This document shows, in pieces, positions 44,406 through 56,583 of a stretch of 64,000 nucleotides of DNA (position 1 is its first letter; every line of letters starts with the position of its first letter). The notes below the pieces were generated by a model. The model had not been told where the DNA came from. It ran no database searches and worked only from the letters and a program-made list of their open reading frames with translations. The stretch comes from Amia ocellicauda. Its lineage: Eukaryota > Chordata > Actinopteri > Amiiformes > Amiidae. The stretch is from contig NC_089856.1 in the NCBI RefSeq assembly GCF_036373705.1, positions 6,892,501 to 6,956,500 on the forward strand. The letters run 5' to 3'. Both the position numbers and the translations under genes were made by a program.

Positions 44406-47224
44406 ATGGCAGCACAATCTTCACAAATAGAAGAGGAAGTCTCCTGTATTGTGTGCTTTGATATATATAAGAATCCTATTATTCTGAAGTGTAGCCATAG
44501 CTTCTGTAAAGCTTGTCTGGAGAAGTACTGGAAAGAGAAGGGATCTCGGGAATGCCCACTTTGCAGGAGAAAGTCGCCTAAAGGCATTTTAATTGCTGAC
44601 CTGTCCTTAAAGAACCTCTGTGAGTCCTTCAAGAGAAATAAAAGTCAGATATCCCGAGCAGGGTGTGCAGCGCTCTGCAATCTGCACAGAGAGACACTAA
44701 AGCTCTTCTGTCTGGAGGATGAGGAGCCTGTCTGCGCCAAATGTGTCACCTCAGGAAAACATGCCAACCATGCATTCTGTCCAGCAGAAAAAATTGCACA
44801 GGACCATAAGGTGAGAAAGTAGTTATTGAATAACAAAGTTTGTGTTTGTGTTAATCATGCCCCTTCTACAGGCACATGCACAGGGTTTGTGGAGAGCAGG
44901 GGCAAATGTAAAAAAGAGGCACTGCTGGTGATCTGTCAACCGGGGTGGGGAGGGGGGGAGTATTGTGCTAGCGATAAGTCGACCAGTGGGGGGTGCTGAT
45001 GACACTATGTAACACAATTTTTGTTATTTCCTAATTGCATATGCCTCAAAAGTATAGAAGCAAGTAGTACTCCCTTCTAAATCTTTTGTAGTCATTTTTG
45101 TATTAATTTAGTATAAATACATGTTAATTGGGATTCATATATTGTTTTTTTCTGACTTTATGTGAATGAAAAGACACAAATTTGCCTGTTTCCTCATTTC
45201 AAAATATCACTGTCCTGGTCACAAAAGCAAAGTTAGTGGGGAATAATAGACATTTTCTATACTGTTGAGGCATAAGCAATTAGGAAATAACACTTACTAA
45301 CCAGGAACAAAATAAAATAAAAATGTGTTACACTGTGTGATCTGTCAAGCGGGGAGGTAGGAAATCGGTCCAGCGGGGGGGGGGGGGAGGATGCAAACGA
45401 ACACTTTCTGTGTGGCAAGGCAGTAGAGCTGTGGCCGTCACCCCTTTGCCCCCCAATCCCCCACTTCTACATGGAATAGCACAATTATGCCTTAATATAG
45501 AAAGTATATTTTCACTTTAACATTAATTGAACTATTTCCCTGGGCTGTCAAACATCCCAAAAGCATGTAGGCCATGAACTCTGTCCATCACAGTTTATCT
45601 GTGAGTCACAGAAAACTTGAACTTGACTAACAGTCCTCTGTTTAATTTGTTTCTATATATTTTTTTCTAAATGTGTACAAATGTGGGCTGATACGTATTA
45701 AAACAACTGCAAAGTAATATAGTGTACATCTTAATTAAGTCTGCAATCAACATTAAAAACTATTTGTTTTTCAATACTAAATCAACTAAAATTGGTTGAT
45801 TGCGGAAACACACTTTTTATATAATTAAATTGGGTCAGTGAAGAAAAAGTACAAACTTTTCTAAATATAATTGCATTTATAGTATCATAGTGTTGAGGTT
45901 AGAATTAAGGTAGTATCTGAGATAGTGTCCCTTCCCAATTGAAATTCCACATTTGTTCACTTTCAGCAATTTCCTGTAATTGACATGTGATCAGTTGTGG
46001 AGGAACAATCTGGAGTCTGTAATTTACGGTGGAGTATTAAACACCTCACACATGAAAGAGTACCTATATAGTCAAAATGAGCAAAGGACTCAAATTGTAA
46101 TATATACCATGCCATTGATGATTCCATTATGATTTCGGTATTTTCATTCACTGTGCATTATTAAGTTTCTCTAAAGTTCTTAAGATGCAACAAACTTCAC
46201 TAGACCATCAGCACTGGGGAGTTAAAGTGGTGCAAGGTGTGATGTCTATGGAGTGAATTCACTCTCAAAATGAGTGAGCACAGAACTACAACTTTTATGT
46301 GCAAAACTACACTTGCATTTTTTATGTTATGCTTGCAAGGCAATTCTGCGCTCGTTCATTCTCGTTTACACATGCGCAGTTCTCTCTACTCGCTCGCAGC
46401 TCTTTTCGACAATTTTCAGGCAGGCATCCTAGATTATCATCGCACTATCGGTCTCTATTCTCATCAAACATGGCGGACCACATGGCAGCAGAGGCAGAGT
46501 CTAAAAAAACGTGGCTTTGCAGATTTTGAACGTTTCCTTTAGCATGTCCACATTCTATGAATAGAGGATGGATATGTTTTTAGTAACATAAAAAATATAA
46601 TTACGACCTTAAGCCCTGCATATAATAATTCTCTTAAGGTGAATATCACTTAATGTAGAAAATGCTCAACGTTTAAACCCAATCTATAAATGACAAGACT
46701 GACACTTTCCAAACTGTTACACACATAAAGCACATAAAGCCACGTTCAGCTTTTTTAGACGGTTATAGGCGTGTGGTCTGCCATATTTGATGAGAATGGA
46801 GATCGATAGTGCGATGATCATCTAGGATGTCTGCTCTCTGTTTTTTGAAAGTCTGAAAACTGTCAAAAAGCTGCGAGCGAGTAGAGAGAACTGCGCATGT
46901 GTAAACGAGATTGAACGAGCCCAGACAGAACTGCGCATGTATAAATGTTGTTAGTGGATTTTCTTGATTCTTTTGTGCTTTTGTTTGAAAGTTTTTTTTT
47001 TTAGCGTTTAAAAGGTGGCAGTTCATGAGCTTGGGGGGAAACACTTTGTTTGTGAAGTATTATTTCTCTATTTTGTACATACAGCTAAAATGTATGTATT
47101 CTCACAAAACAATAATATTTATGGTCCAAATCTTCATTGTATGTGGATGTGTCTCAGTCAACACAACCTAAGTTCCCACAATATCCGTATTGTTACACCT
47201 TTCCTTTTTTTGGAAATTAACATT

Positions 47225-47279
<55 letters not shown>

Positions 47280-50200
47280 ACACACACACATACACACAAT
47301 CATTCTAACAAACACAGTCTCTAAAGCATTGTGGAAACTTAACGCTTCATTTAGCTCTTTTATGAGCAATGGTTGGGACCTTTGCTTCATAGTGCAGTAC
47401 ATGGCATTCCTCAGGAAGCATGCGATCACGTTTGTAGTTTCATGCTTAGTCTAGTCTGATAGTTTCCTCTAAACCAGGAAAATGAGGCTTGATCTAGTGT
47501 CCACAGGGTGTAGCACTGTAGCTTTTTATTTTGTGGTTCATGTGGTTTTACTTTTTTACTTTAATCTGCTTGCTGCTTGTTATAGTGAGTCTAGGGCTCT
47601 TGAATTTCTGTTGAAATACTCTCTGTTCCGGCACTTGCACTTATTCCTTCTGAAGGGGTGTTTCTATGGCCTACAATTGCCCAAGGATGCATCTGAACCT
47701 GCTGCTTTTCCTCTCCCCACCAGTCTTTCGGCTGTTTTCACATCTGGATCAGTCTTTCAGTTGCTCTGGGAGTATCCTAGAGTGTAAGTCTTGCTAGAAA
47801 TTTCCTAGTCTGTGTAAAATTGTTTGAATTCTTGTGAAGTCCTGTTGTAACAGACTACAACATCAGGTATGCCATGTCGGGAAAATTGCACTATCAGTTT
47901 GCAGATTATTGATGACTGGTATTGATCTGTGGTTAGTCAGTTTCCCAGAAATTGGAGAGACTTTCTTTATGTGCTTGCTTTTTGCATTCTACTCATTTGA
48001 AAACTTTACAACTTTACATTTACTCTTTTCTTTCTACTGCACAGGATTCGATTTCTGTAATTGTATTACATATATTTGACGGTTATAATTATTTTATTTG
48101 CTTTGGTCGAGGGCTCTGGTTCTGAAACTCGCTCTTAAGATTCAGTTTTGTTTTCATTACTGTTATTTCTTACCTTTCTGTTGTGTGTATGCTTGTCTGT
48201 GCTGTAAATTCCCCTTTTGTTCCAGGGTTTTCCTTGCAGCACTCAGGAGTTTGACACTTCTGGGGTACCAGCAGACCTGTGTGATTCCCATGCTGAATTA
48301 ACACACAAGCTGTTGGTGCTCCTTAAAATAGTCCATGACTGAGGCTGAGTTGTGTGGCACTGTAGATGGTAGGGTTCCCAACAGCTCTTCAACCAGTCCA
48401 TGTCTCCTGTTTACATGAGCATTGAGTTTCCTCTGCCCAGTGCACTGCCGGTGTTGGTGCACTGGGCTAAATGTCACTGTGCAGTATCTTGTACACTTCA
48501 TATTATACTGCCTGGAGGGGAGGCAACCATTAAGCCTAGGCCTTAAGCCATGGACCTCCAGAGATTTATATTCTCTTATAATAATCTGTTATCTACAGGA
48601 GTTTTTGTTTTTCTCTCTCTCCTAAATTTACTTAATTATTTATGGTTTATTATTTTGTGTAATTTTTTATTTCAATATGTAAAATGCTCTGTGGCTACCC
48701 TGCAAAGGGAGACATACAAAATAAAAATGCATTGATTGAAATGATTGCTGCTTGGCCTATCAGCATACATTTATTCAGACCATTGATAATAGAAAGCTAG
48801 TGATAGGCCTGCGACACATTTTTTCAGTTTATGTATATATTCAAGACATTTTATATTTGTTATGTAAAACTGCAAATTGTTGTCTGTGTTGTAAGGTTTG
48901 CCATTGATGTGTTTTTCCAGTACACTGTAAACTCTGTCATTTTATTCCAGAAGGAACTCAAGTCTGCACTGGAGCTCCTGCAGAAGAAGATGGAAGCCTT
49001 TAATGTAATGAAAGAAACCTATTACGAAACAGAAGAATATATCGTGGTAAACTTAATAAATAAATAAATAAATACAAATTATTAATATACAGACTGGTGA
49101 CAAATTAAAGGAAAAAACTACATAAATTGTCTCATTAAGGTGTTGGGCCACCATGAGCATCCAAAACAGCTTCAATGCGCCTTGGCATAGATTCTACGAA
49201 GCTCTGGAACTCTACTGGAGGGATGGAACACCATTCTTACAAAAGTTCATTTGGTGTTTTAATGATGGTGGTGGAAAGCATTGGTCCAAAATCTCCCATA
49301 GGTGTACAATTGGGTTGAGACCTGGTGACTGTGAAGGCCATAGCATATAATTAATATAATTTTCATACTCATCAAACCATTCAGTGGCCCCTTGTGCACT
49401 GTGGTTGGGGGCATTGTCATCCTGGAAGAGACCACTCCCATCAGGATAGAAATGTGTCACCATAGGATAAAGGTGATCACTCAGAATAACTTTATAATGA
49501 TTTGCAGTGACCCTTCCCTCTATGGGGAAAAGTGGATCCAAACCATGTTAATTGCTTAATTGTATCATGCAGTACACCTCTTTGGAGGCATCTGAATTCA
49601 TTATGTTCTTCCACTCATTTATTAAAATTAAAGGGTTTTCCTTTAATTTGTCACCCGTCTGTATATATATATATATACAGTGAGGGAAAAAAGTATTTGA
49701 TCCCCTGCTGATTTTGTACGTTTGCCCACTGACAAATAAATGATCAGTCTATAATTTTAATGGTAGGTGTATTTTAACACTGAGAGACAGAATAACAGCA
49801 AAAAAATCCAGAAAAACGCATTTCAAAAAAGTTATACATTGATTTGAGCTACAGTAGCTCATCTGTTGGATCAGACCACACGGGCCAGCCTTCGCTCCCC
49901 ACGAGCATCGATGAGCCTTGGCCGCCCATGACCCTGCAGTTTTGGTGATGCTCTGACCCAGTTGTCTAGCCATCCCAATTTGGCCCTTGTCAAAGTCGCT
50001 CAGATCCTTACGCTTGCCCATTTTTCCTGCTTCTAACACATCAACTTTGAGGACAAAATGTTCACTTGTGGCCTAATATATCCCACCCACTGACAGGTGC
50101 CATGATAACGAGATGATCAGTGTTATTCACTTCACCTGTCAGTGGTCATAATGTTGTGGCTGATCGGTGTATATATATTTATATAAATTTTAAATTTTCA

Positions 50201-51613
50201 GAGTAATAACTTAAATATGTATTTAAAGATTACAAGAATAAAAATATTAAAATAGACATAACCTTTTCTGTTCCAGATCCAAGCTGAGAAAACAGAAAGA
50301 CAGATAAAGGAGGAGTTTGAGAAACTCTACCAGTTCCTACACGATGAAGAGGTGGCCAGGATAGCTGCACTGAGGGAGGAAGAGGAACAAAAGAGTCGAT
50401 TGATGAAGGAGAAGATTGAAAACATAATAAGAAAGATATCATCCCTTTCAAACACAATCAGAGCCCTAGAACTGGATATGTGTGCTGAAGACATATCATT
50501 CCTGCAGGTAAGAATTGTTTAGTCTTTAACAATAGTTTTCCTAATTGCAGACCAACATTAATATGTAATCACAATCACATACTTATGTTTGTGTTGGTAT
50601 GGATATAATTAATACATTATCTATGTGTTGTTTTCCAGAACCACAAGGAGACAAAGAGCAGGTATGTAAACTCCAGCCCATCTTCCTCTTCTCAAACCAA
50701 AGCCACAGCAGCACTGACTCCTGACTATGATTGCAGAGCCCAGTGCCCACTGCAGGATCCAGAAGGGGTTTCAGGAGCGCTGATAGATGTTGCCAAGCAC
50801 CTGGGCTCCCTGAAGTACAGAGTATGGGAGAAGATGCTGGGAATTGTTCAATACAGTGAGTACTGGGGGGCAGGGGGCACACAGGAGGACCATTGAGCAG
50901 CATTTATTCCCAGGGTCAAAGCTTGGTGACATTTTAATATGAAATAATGTTCTCCAAGTATAAACATAAACATATTATTTTTTGGCACAAACATTATTTA
51001 ATTATTAATTTATGTTTCAATTTCATAAAGTTGGTCATGTTTCAGAATATGCTGAATATTTCACTTGTATCTTTCAGCTCATGTGATTCTGGATCCCAAT
51101 ACAGCAGAGCCCCGCCTCTTACTTTCTGAGGATCTAACCAGCGTGAGACGGAGTGCTGAGAGACAGCAGCTTCCTGACAACCCGGAGAGGTTTGAGCCCC
51201 ATGTGTGTGTCCTGGGCTCTGAAGGATTCAACTCAGGGAGACACTACTGGGATATTGAATTGGGGAAAAGATCTTTCTGGTGGTTTGGTGTGGCCAAGGA
51301 GTCCATCAACAGGAAAGGAGAACTCACTGTAAGCCCAGAAGTTGGATTCTGGACTTTATGTTTGCATGAAGGTGTTCATATAGCACTCACTTCACCAATG
51401 ACACCACTCACTGTGAAGAGGAAACCCCAGAAGATCAGAGTGCAGTTGGACTGTGACAGAGGGGAGGTGTCATTCTTTGATGCCAATGATCAGGAACATA
51501 TCTATACTTTTATAGAAACATTCACTGAGAGGGTGTTTCCAGTCTTCTTGCTTGGTACTGACCGGGTTCCTTTGACAATCTGCTCATTGAAGGTTTCTAT
51601 AACAGTGCAGTAG
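44406..51613 (+). CDS. TRIM protein (zinc-binding protein A33 / TRIM35-like), six coding exons
   Basis: Probable RING E3 ubiquitin ligase. Exons: 44406-44810, 48951-49046, 50277-50507, 50639-50661, 50737-50855, 51078-51613; all GT-AG, phases consistent, 1410 nt, 469 aa. The start ATG has a good context (GAAATGG). Exon 1 encodes the RING (Cys14, Cys17, Cys29, His31, Cys34, Cys37, Cys50, Cys53) and B-box 2 (Cys91, His94, Cys102, Cys110, Cys113, His119, His122). Exons 2-3 (96 and 231 nt) encode the coiled coil. A 23-nt exon and a 119-nt exon form the linker ([15 protein letters not shown]). Exon 6 is PRY-SPRY ([41 protein letters not shown]). Intron 1 (4.1 kb) and intron 2 hold repeats, including two Tc1 insertions. 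Paired tail to tail with the gene at 53713-56516. Confidence 0.93.
45018..45296. repeat. imperfect inverted repeat in TRIM intron 1
   Basis: 45018-45063 and 45249-45296 are inverted copies (TTATTTCCTAATTGC on one arm) with about 185 bp between them. G-rich text starting 'GATCTGTCAA' recurs outside both arms (about 44930 and 45338). Possibly a MITE. Confidence 0.6.
46342..46930. repeat. long inverted repeat (foldback) in TRIM intron 1
   Basis: Arms 46342-46520 and 46736-46930 are about 175-195 bp inverted copies sharing 'TCGTTTACACATGCGCAGTT' and 'CTCTCTACTCGCTCGCAG', separated by about 215 bp. They would form a long stem in the pre-mRNA. The arms look like a palindromic or twice-inserted non-autonomous DNA element. 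Confidence 0.8.
47229..47276. repeat. (CT)n microsatellite
   Basis: About 24 uninterrupted CT units, followed by a short CA run. Confidence 0.95.
47277..48950. other. rest of TRIM intron 1
   Basis: T-rich intron sequence. Text at about 48640-48740 ('GTGGCTACCCTGCAAAGGGAG') ends with AATAAA-like A-rich sequence and may be the 3' end of an old retroposon. Nothing firm. Confidence 0.3.
49090..49661 (-). mobile_element. internally deleted Tc1-like transposon in TRIM intron 2
   Basis: 572 bp with matching inverted ends (CAGACTGGTGACAAATTAAA) and TA on both sides. The minus strand encodes only the catalytic half of the transposase: [14 protein letters not shown] with the second Asp, and a degraded LNPIVHLWE where the catalytic Glu is Val. 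The DNA-binding half is deleted. Confidence 0.88.
49678..50169 (-). mobile_element. chimeric Tc1 remnant joining two families
   Basis: The left part (49678 to about 49845) is the family B terminal repeat (CAGTGAGGGAAAAAAGTATT). The right part (about 49846-50169) belongs to another Tc1 family: a transposase N-terminus [15 protein letters not shown], an internal deletion, a '[15 protein letters not shown]'-like block in another frame, and the terminus 'CATAATGTTGTGGCTGATCG'. TA flanks the outer edges, yet the two ends do not match each other. Confidence 0.85.
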
Positions 51614-53712
51614 CACAGTGTGTTGCGCACAGCTTGCATGAACAACACTACTAAAAGTTTTGACTGTTGGGGTGGTCACTGGTCACTGCAGTCTAAATAG
51701 CAGAGTTGTGCGGGAGGAAGAGTTTATGTGGAAATCTGATGTACTAGGAGATTAAATCTAAAATAAATGAGCTTTTGACAAATAATTGAAAATAATCCCT
51801 GAAAAAATGGCCAACAGACTTTTTTTGGTACAACATCTCCCAGAAGCCCTGGAAGAATTAATCATGGTTTGGCAGCACCTGATTTGCCAGGCTGAAATTA
51901 TTGGTCAGTACACTGCATATAACCAGGAGCACAGCCTGATACTGTTACAGTTCTGTGACAGATGTAGTTTCTCATCATTGGTCCTGTAGTTCATGGCTCA
52001 TAAAACATTTGTATTATCTTGTACTATCAAATACTATCTTGTATCTGTGTACATTTATTTCCTGAACCATATCATATTAAAATGTTCTGTATCCTATATT
52101 GCAATTTATTTTCAAGAGGCATGGAAGTAATATATCACTGAATTAGCAGATATGATGAAACCTCCAGTGTCAGTGTCTTGGCATAATGTATATTGGGATA
52201 TAACTGTTCTCATCTGAATAAAATGCAACAACAAAACAAATGAATTATTAGAGATGTAAATTCATTGATAACCTCAGGTGATGGACAAAAACTTTGGCAG
52301 AATGTTCAGTGACCTGTGGCCTGATGATAGATACCTACCTGACTACTGTGGGCATGTCTCTCTACTTGAAAAGTATTAATCAATCTCAGCATCACCTGGA
52401 ACTAATCAAGCTCTGTGACCTTTTACACTAATGATGGGATGCTCCCTATGATGGGTAAGACTGCCTCTGAGATGACAGCCTAAGGCAGGGACTGTTACAT
52501 GGTGATGATGGAATGTAACCTGAGGGGAACCTGCTTGTGAAAATGTCTAGTATTGATCAGCAACTATATCAAACTTACCCAAATCATTCAATTTGACATA
52601 TGCAGTATATGTATATCTGCCTTTCTTTCGGTGTCTTCAGAAGTCTGTAGCTGACACTTGGTTCCCAAAACATTAGATTTCCCTTGCTTTGACACTTCCA
52701 GGAGATGAGCTAAACATGATTACATTGATAACAAGCCATCCTGTTGTTTCCGAGAGTCATATACAAGGTCACAGAAGTGGTGAAGTGGAATTGTACCAAA
52801 AGGCATGACAGAGGGGCATCATATTTACTAATTTCGATATTATTCAGTAGCCAATATAATCTTAGACTTGCATATAAATCCACATTTAATGAATATTAAT
52901 TTATTCTTTCAATTATTTCCATATACAGACTTTTTCTTTGTTCTGTTTCAAGGTCTCGCCCTATAAATGAACCAATCTATTTTGCTCAGGGCTCAGAACC
53001 TACACTGAGTCCAGGAATCCTCTGTATCTCTGTCACCTGTATCTCTATATTATTTTATTGCTATTTTCTAATAAACATCTTATTGATTCAATGTCGTCCC
53101 ATGGATTCCTTAAAAACTGGATTTCTTACACAAAGAAAATCTGCAATACATAGATCTGATGCAGTTAAAGTCCCTATAATTTCAGTATTCTACTAGTGTG
53201 ACCCATTCTTGACATGTTTTATGTTTCCTAATCTCCCATCAGGATTGTATTGTGTTTTGCATTCAAATATCTCATTGTATAAATTCTTGTCTTAACTTTT
53301 AATTTCATTGTATGTTAAGGTTTGTAGAAATTTGTAAAGAGAAACAAGCCTATTGCTCACGCACACTGAATTTATGCTGGCCACTGACAATTACTGTAAT
53401 TTTATGGGGAAAAGTTTTGGTAGTATTGTTTTTTTTTAATGCTGGGCTTTAGAATAAAATGAACAGCAGAACTGAACTATTCACATAGAAATACTGCTTT
53501 ACAATTATCATGGGCCTCTGTGTATGAGAAGACAATATTACATTTCAGTAATTTAATTAATTTATTGTAGATATATTTTTCATCAGGTTTAAACTGGAAC
53601 CGTGTAATCTGGTACATCCCATCACCTTTCAGGGGCCAGTCGAGTCACATCTTCATTTAAAAGAGTTCTTCAAACAAGCTATGAACCTACATTTTACTCT
53701 CAATGCAGTGTG
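51614..53712. other. spacer between the convergent TRIM genes
   Basis: It holds the 3' UTRs of both genes. About 52430-53130 looks LTR-like on the plus strand: a CCTATAAATG box near 52960, then AATAAACATCTTATTG about 110 bp later, then a short U5-like tail. Edges are not defined and no internal genes are attached. Confidence 0.35.
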
Positions 53713-56516
53713 TTATTCCAATGTTATAGATATTTTCACCGGGCTGATTCGCAGAGGAACAGGGTCAATGCCAGGGCAGAAGAATGGAAATAGCCTCTCA
53801 GTAAATGTGTCTTTAAAAGTGAAGATAAGTGTGTTGTCACTGGGGTCAGAGAATGACACCTCCCCCCTGTCATAGTCCAGCTGCACTCTGATCTTCTGAG
53901 GTTTCCTCTTCACAGTGAGTCGTGTCCATGGTGAGGACAGTGCTATGTAACCCTGATCCTGCAGACCAATTATCCAGAAGCCTCCTTCAGGACTCACACT
54001 GAATTTTCCTTTCCTGTCCATGGACTCTTTGGCCACTCCCAATAACCAGTGAGATTTGTTCCCCAATTCAACATCCCAGCAGTGCCTCCCTGAGCTGAAT
54101 CCCTCGGAGCCCAGCACAAATCTAATTTGATCAAACCTCTCTGGGTTGTCAGGAAGATGCTGTCTCTCAGCACCGACTCTCACACTGCTCAGATCCTTAG
54201 ATAGTGAGAGCCGGGGGTATGCCGTGTTGGGGTCCAGAGTCACAGGACCTGAAAGGAAAAGGAAGGATTAGAAATCAATGCTGAACTGTATGTTTATACA
54301 TGTTTTCTCTCCTCTATGCAAATTGTGAGCTATTCTGCAGCTCATGAGGTCTTGCGGGCCCAACAGTTAGCTTATTTACCATACAACAGTCAGTTCTTGC
54401 AATGTATTGGTTATAGCTAATCAGCAGAAACTGGCAATTAACTGATACACCTGAGCTTAGAACCTGGGGTCTGGGGATAATAGTCTGCTATTAATTTCTA
54501 ATTTATCTACATTATTTTACTGTCATATAAAAATCTATACATTATTGAAAAAAATAATTCACACTATTAGAAAACAATGCAGTTTAACTGCTCAGTTGTG
54601 TTGATAATGATTAAATAATGTGAGAAAATGTAATGTTGAAATTTCACTATTTCCTGCTGGGGAATGGTTGACTGCCAAATGCTGCTTAAATGTTCCTCTT
54701 GCATTGTGAAAGTCTGTAAATCGCCCCTCCTTGTGCCCCCTGCACCAACTTTATGAAATTCAGACATAAATTGATTGTGACAGACAACTGATGAGTAAAA
54801 CAATAAGAACACAGTACAATGTTTATACTTGGAGAAAATTACTTAATATTAAAATGTCACCAAGCTTTGACTCTGGGTGTAAATGTTGCTCAATGGTCCT
54901 CCTGTGTGCCCCCTGCCCCCCAGTACTCACTGTATTGAACAATTCCCAGCATCTTCTCCCATACTCTGTACTTCAGAGAGCCCAGGTGCTTGGCAACATG
55001 TATCAGCGCTCCTGAAACCCCCTCTGGATCTTGCAGTGGGCACTGGGCTCTGCAATAATATTCAGGAGTCAGTGCTGCTGTGGCTTTGGATTCAATAGCA
55101 AAAAGCAGAAGACAGGCTGGAAATTGAATACCTGCTCTTTGTCTTCTTGTAGTTCTAGAAAATGACAACAGGTCTAGTTAATAAGTGTTAATAGACACAA
55201 AACTGACATGAGTATAAATGTAGATAAACATTAATATAATTGTTCATTGACTGACTATTGTCACAGAGAAACAGTCCTCACCTGCAGGAATGATATGTCT
55301 TCAGCTCCCATCTCCTGTTCTAGGGCTCTGATTGTGTCTGAAAAGGATGACATCTTTCTTGTAATGTTTTCAACTTTCTCCTTCATTATTAGACTTTTTT
55401 CTACTTCTTCCTCCCTCAGTACAGCTATACTGGTGGCCTCTTCATCTCGCAGAAACTGGTGAAGTTTCTCAAACTCCTCCTTTATCTGCCTCTCTGTTTT
55501 TTGGGCCTGGGTCTGGAATAGAAAACAATTAATACATCTCTGTCTGCATTCTTCAGATTTCAACTGTATTACCACATCAATACATTACCGTAATGTGTTT
55601 TGCGGTCTGATCAAAGATTATTTTCATGTATTTGTAGACTTCCAGCTTCTTCTGCAGGGGCTCCAGTGCCATCTTGAGTTCCTCCTTAAATTAAATTATA
55701 GAGTTGACACTAGTGGAGAAACACACTAACAGACATCACTGCCATCACACAAAACATGGCACCTGCACAGAGCATGAGCACAATCGCAAGGAAAATGCAA
55801 TTAACTCTTCAAATAATAATAATATATCTAGTACAGGTGAAGTCAATACATTTTTTGAATTTCTCAGGTGATAGGGAAGTTAGGGCAGGGGCGTCCAAAT
55901 CCAATTCCAGAGCTCTTGCAGTATCTTCTTGTTTATTTTACAGCAGGCGTTTAGTTAATTTTATAATTTTCTCAGGTAGGCTTATTTCAGAATTTCACTT
56001 TTTATTTTTACAGCTACTATCTTAAAATATGTTAATTACTCAATATACTCACAGAACATTTTATAGGTGGTTTAATTTTTTCCTTAAAAATGATACATTC
56101 TGTGCACTTACCTTAAAATCCAGCACAGCCTCCTCTAACGGACAAAGCCGATGGTTTTTATGCTTTTTGGAAGTTTGACAGACCAGGCAAAGAGGCACTT
56201 TATCCTCCAGACAGAACAACTTCAGTTTCTCCCCATGTTGAAGGCAGACTTTTTCACACGCTCCTGAAGGTCTCCGACTTTTGTCATTGATAAAGGACTC
56301 ACAGAGATTCTTTAAAGCCAGGTTGAGGGGAGGATTCTCCATAGACGACACTATCCTGCACACTGGACAATCACGTGAGCCCTTCTGTCCCCAGTACTGC
56401 TCCAGACAGGCCTTACAGAAGCTGTGGCTGCATAGCAGTAGAACAGGATCCTTGTAGATGTCACAGCACACAGGACAGGAGAGCTCCTCTTCCATCTCAG
56501 AAGATCTTGCTGCCAT
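53713..56516 (-). CDS. TRIM protein (zinc-binding protein A33 / TRIM35-like), inverted duplicate of the gene at 44406
   Basis: Exons on the minus strand: 56516-56112, 55684-55589, 55512-55282, 55154-55132, 55049-54931, 54248-53713. Lengths 405, 96, 231, 23, 119, 536 nt are identical to the partner gene and give 469 aa. RING: Cys14, Cys17, Cys29, His31, Cys34, Cys37, Cys50, Cys53. B-box 2: Cys91, His94, Cys102, Cys110, Cys113, His119, His122. The coiled coil has [11 protein letters not shown]-like text ([13 protein letters not shown]). [47 protein letters not shown]. The acceptor of exon 2 is an unusual AAG with a poor pyrimidine tract, where the partner has CAG; the 96-nt length and phase still support it. 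Introns 1 and 2 are short and transposon-free, unlike the partner's. Confidence 0.92.
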
Positions 56517-56569
56517 TTCTCCACAGATTTCCTGCTCGTTCTGTTCATGGATTCTGATTACAGAGATTT

Positions 56570-56583
56570 AGTTTCATTTTCGC
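56570..56583 (-). promoter_or_regulatory. ISRE upstream of the minus-strand TRIM gene
   Basis: The plus strand reads AGTTTCATTTTCGC, a full match to the ISRE consensus AGTTTCNNTTTCNY. It starts 54 bp upstream of the ATG at 56516. Confidence 0.82.
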
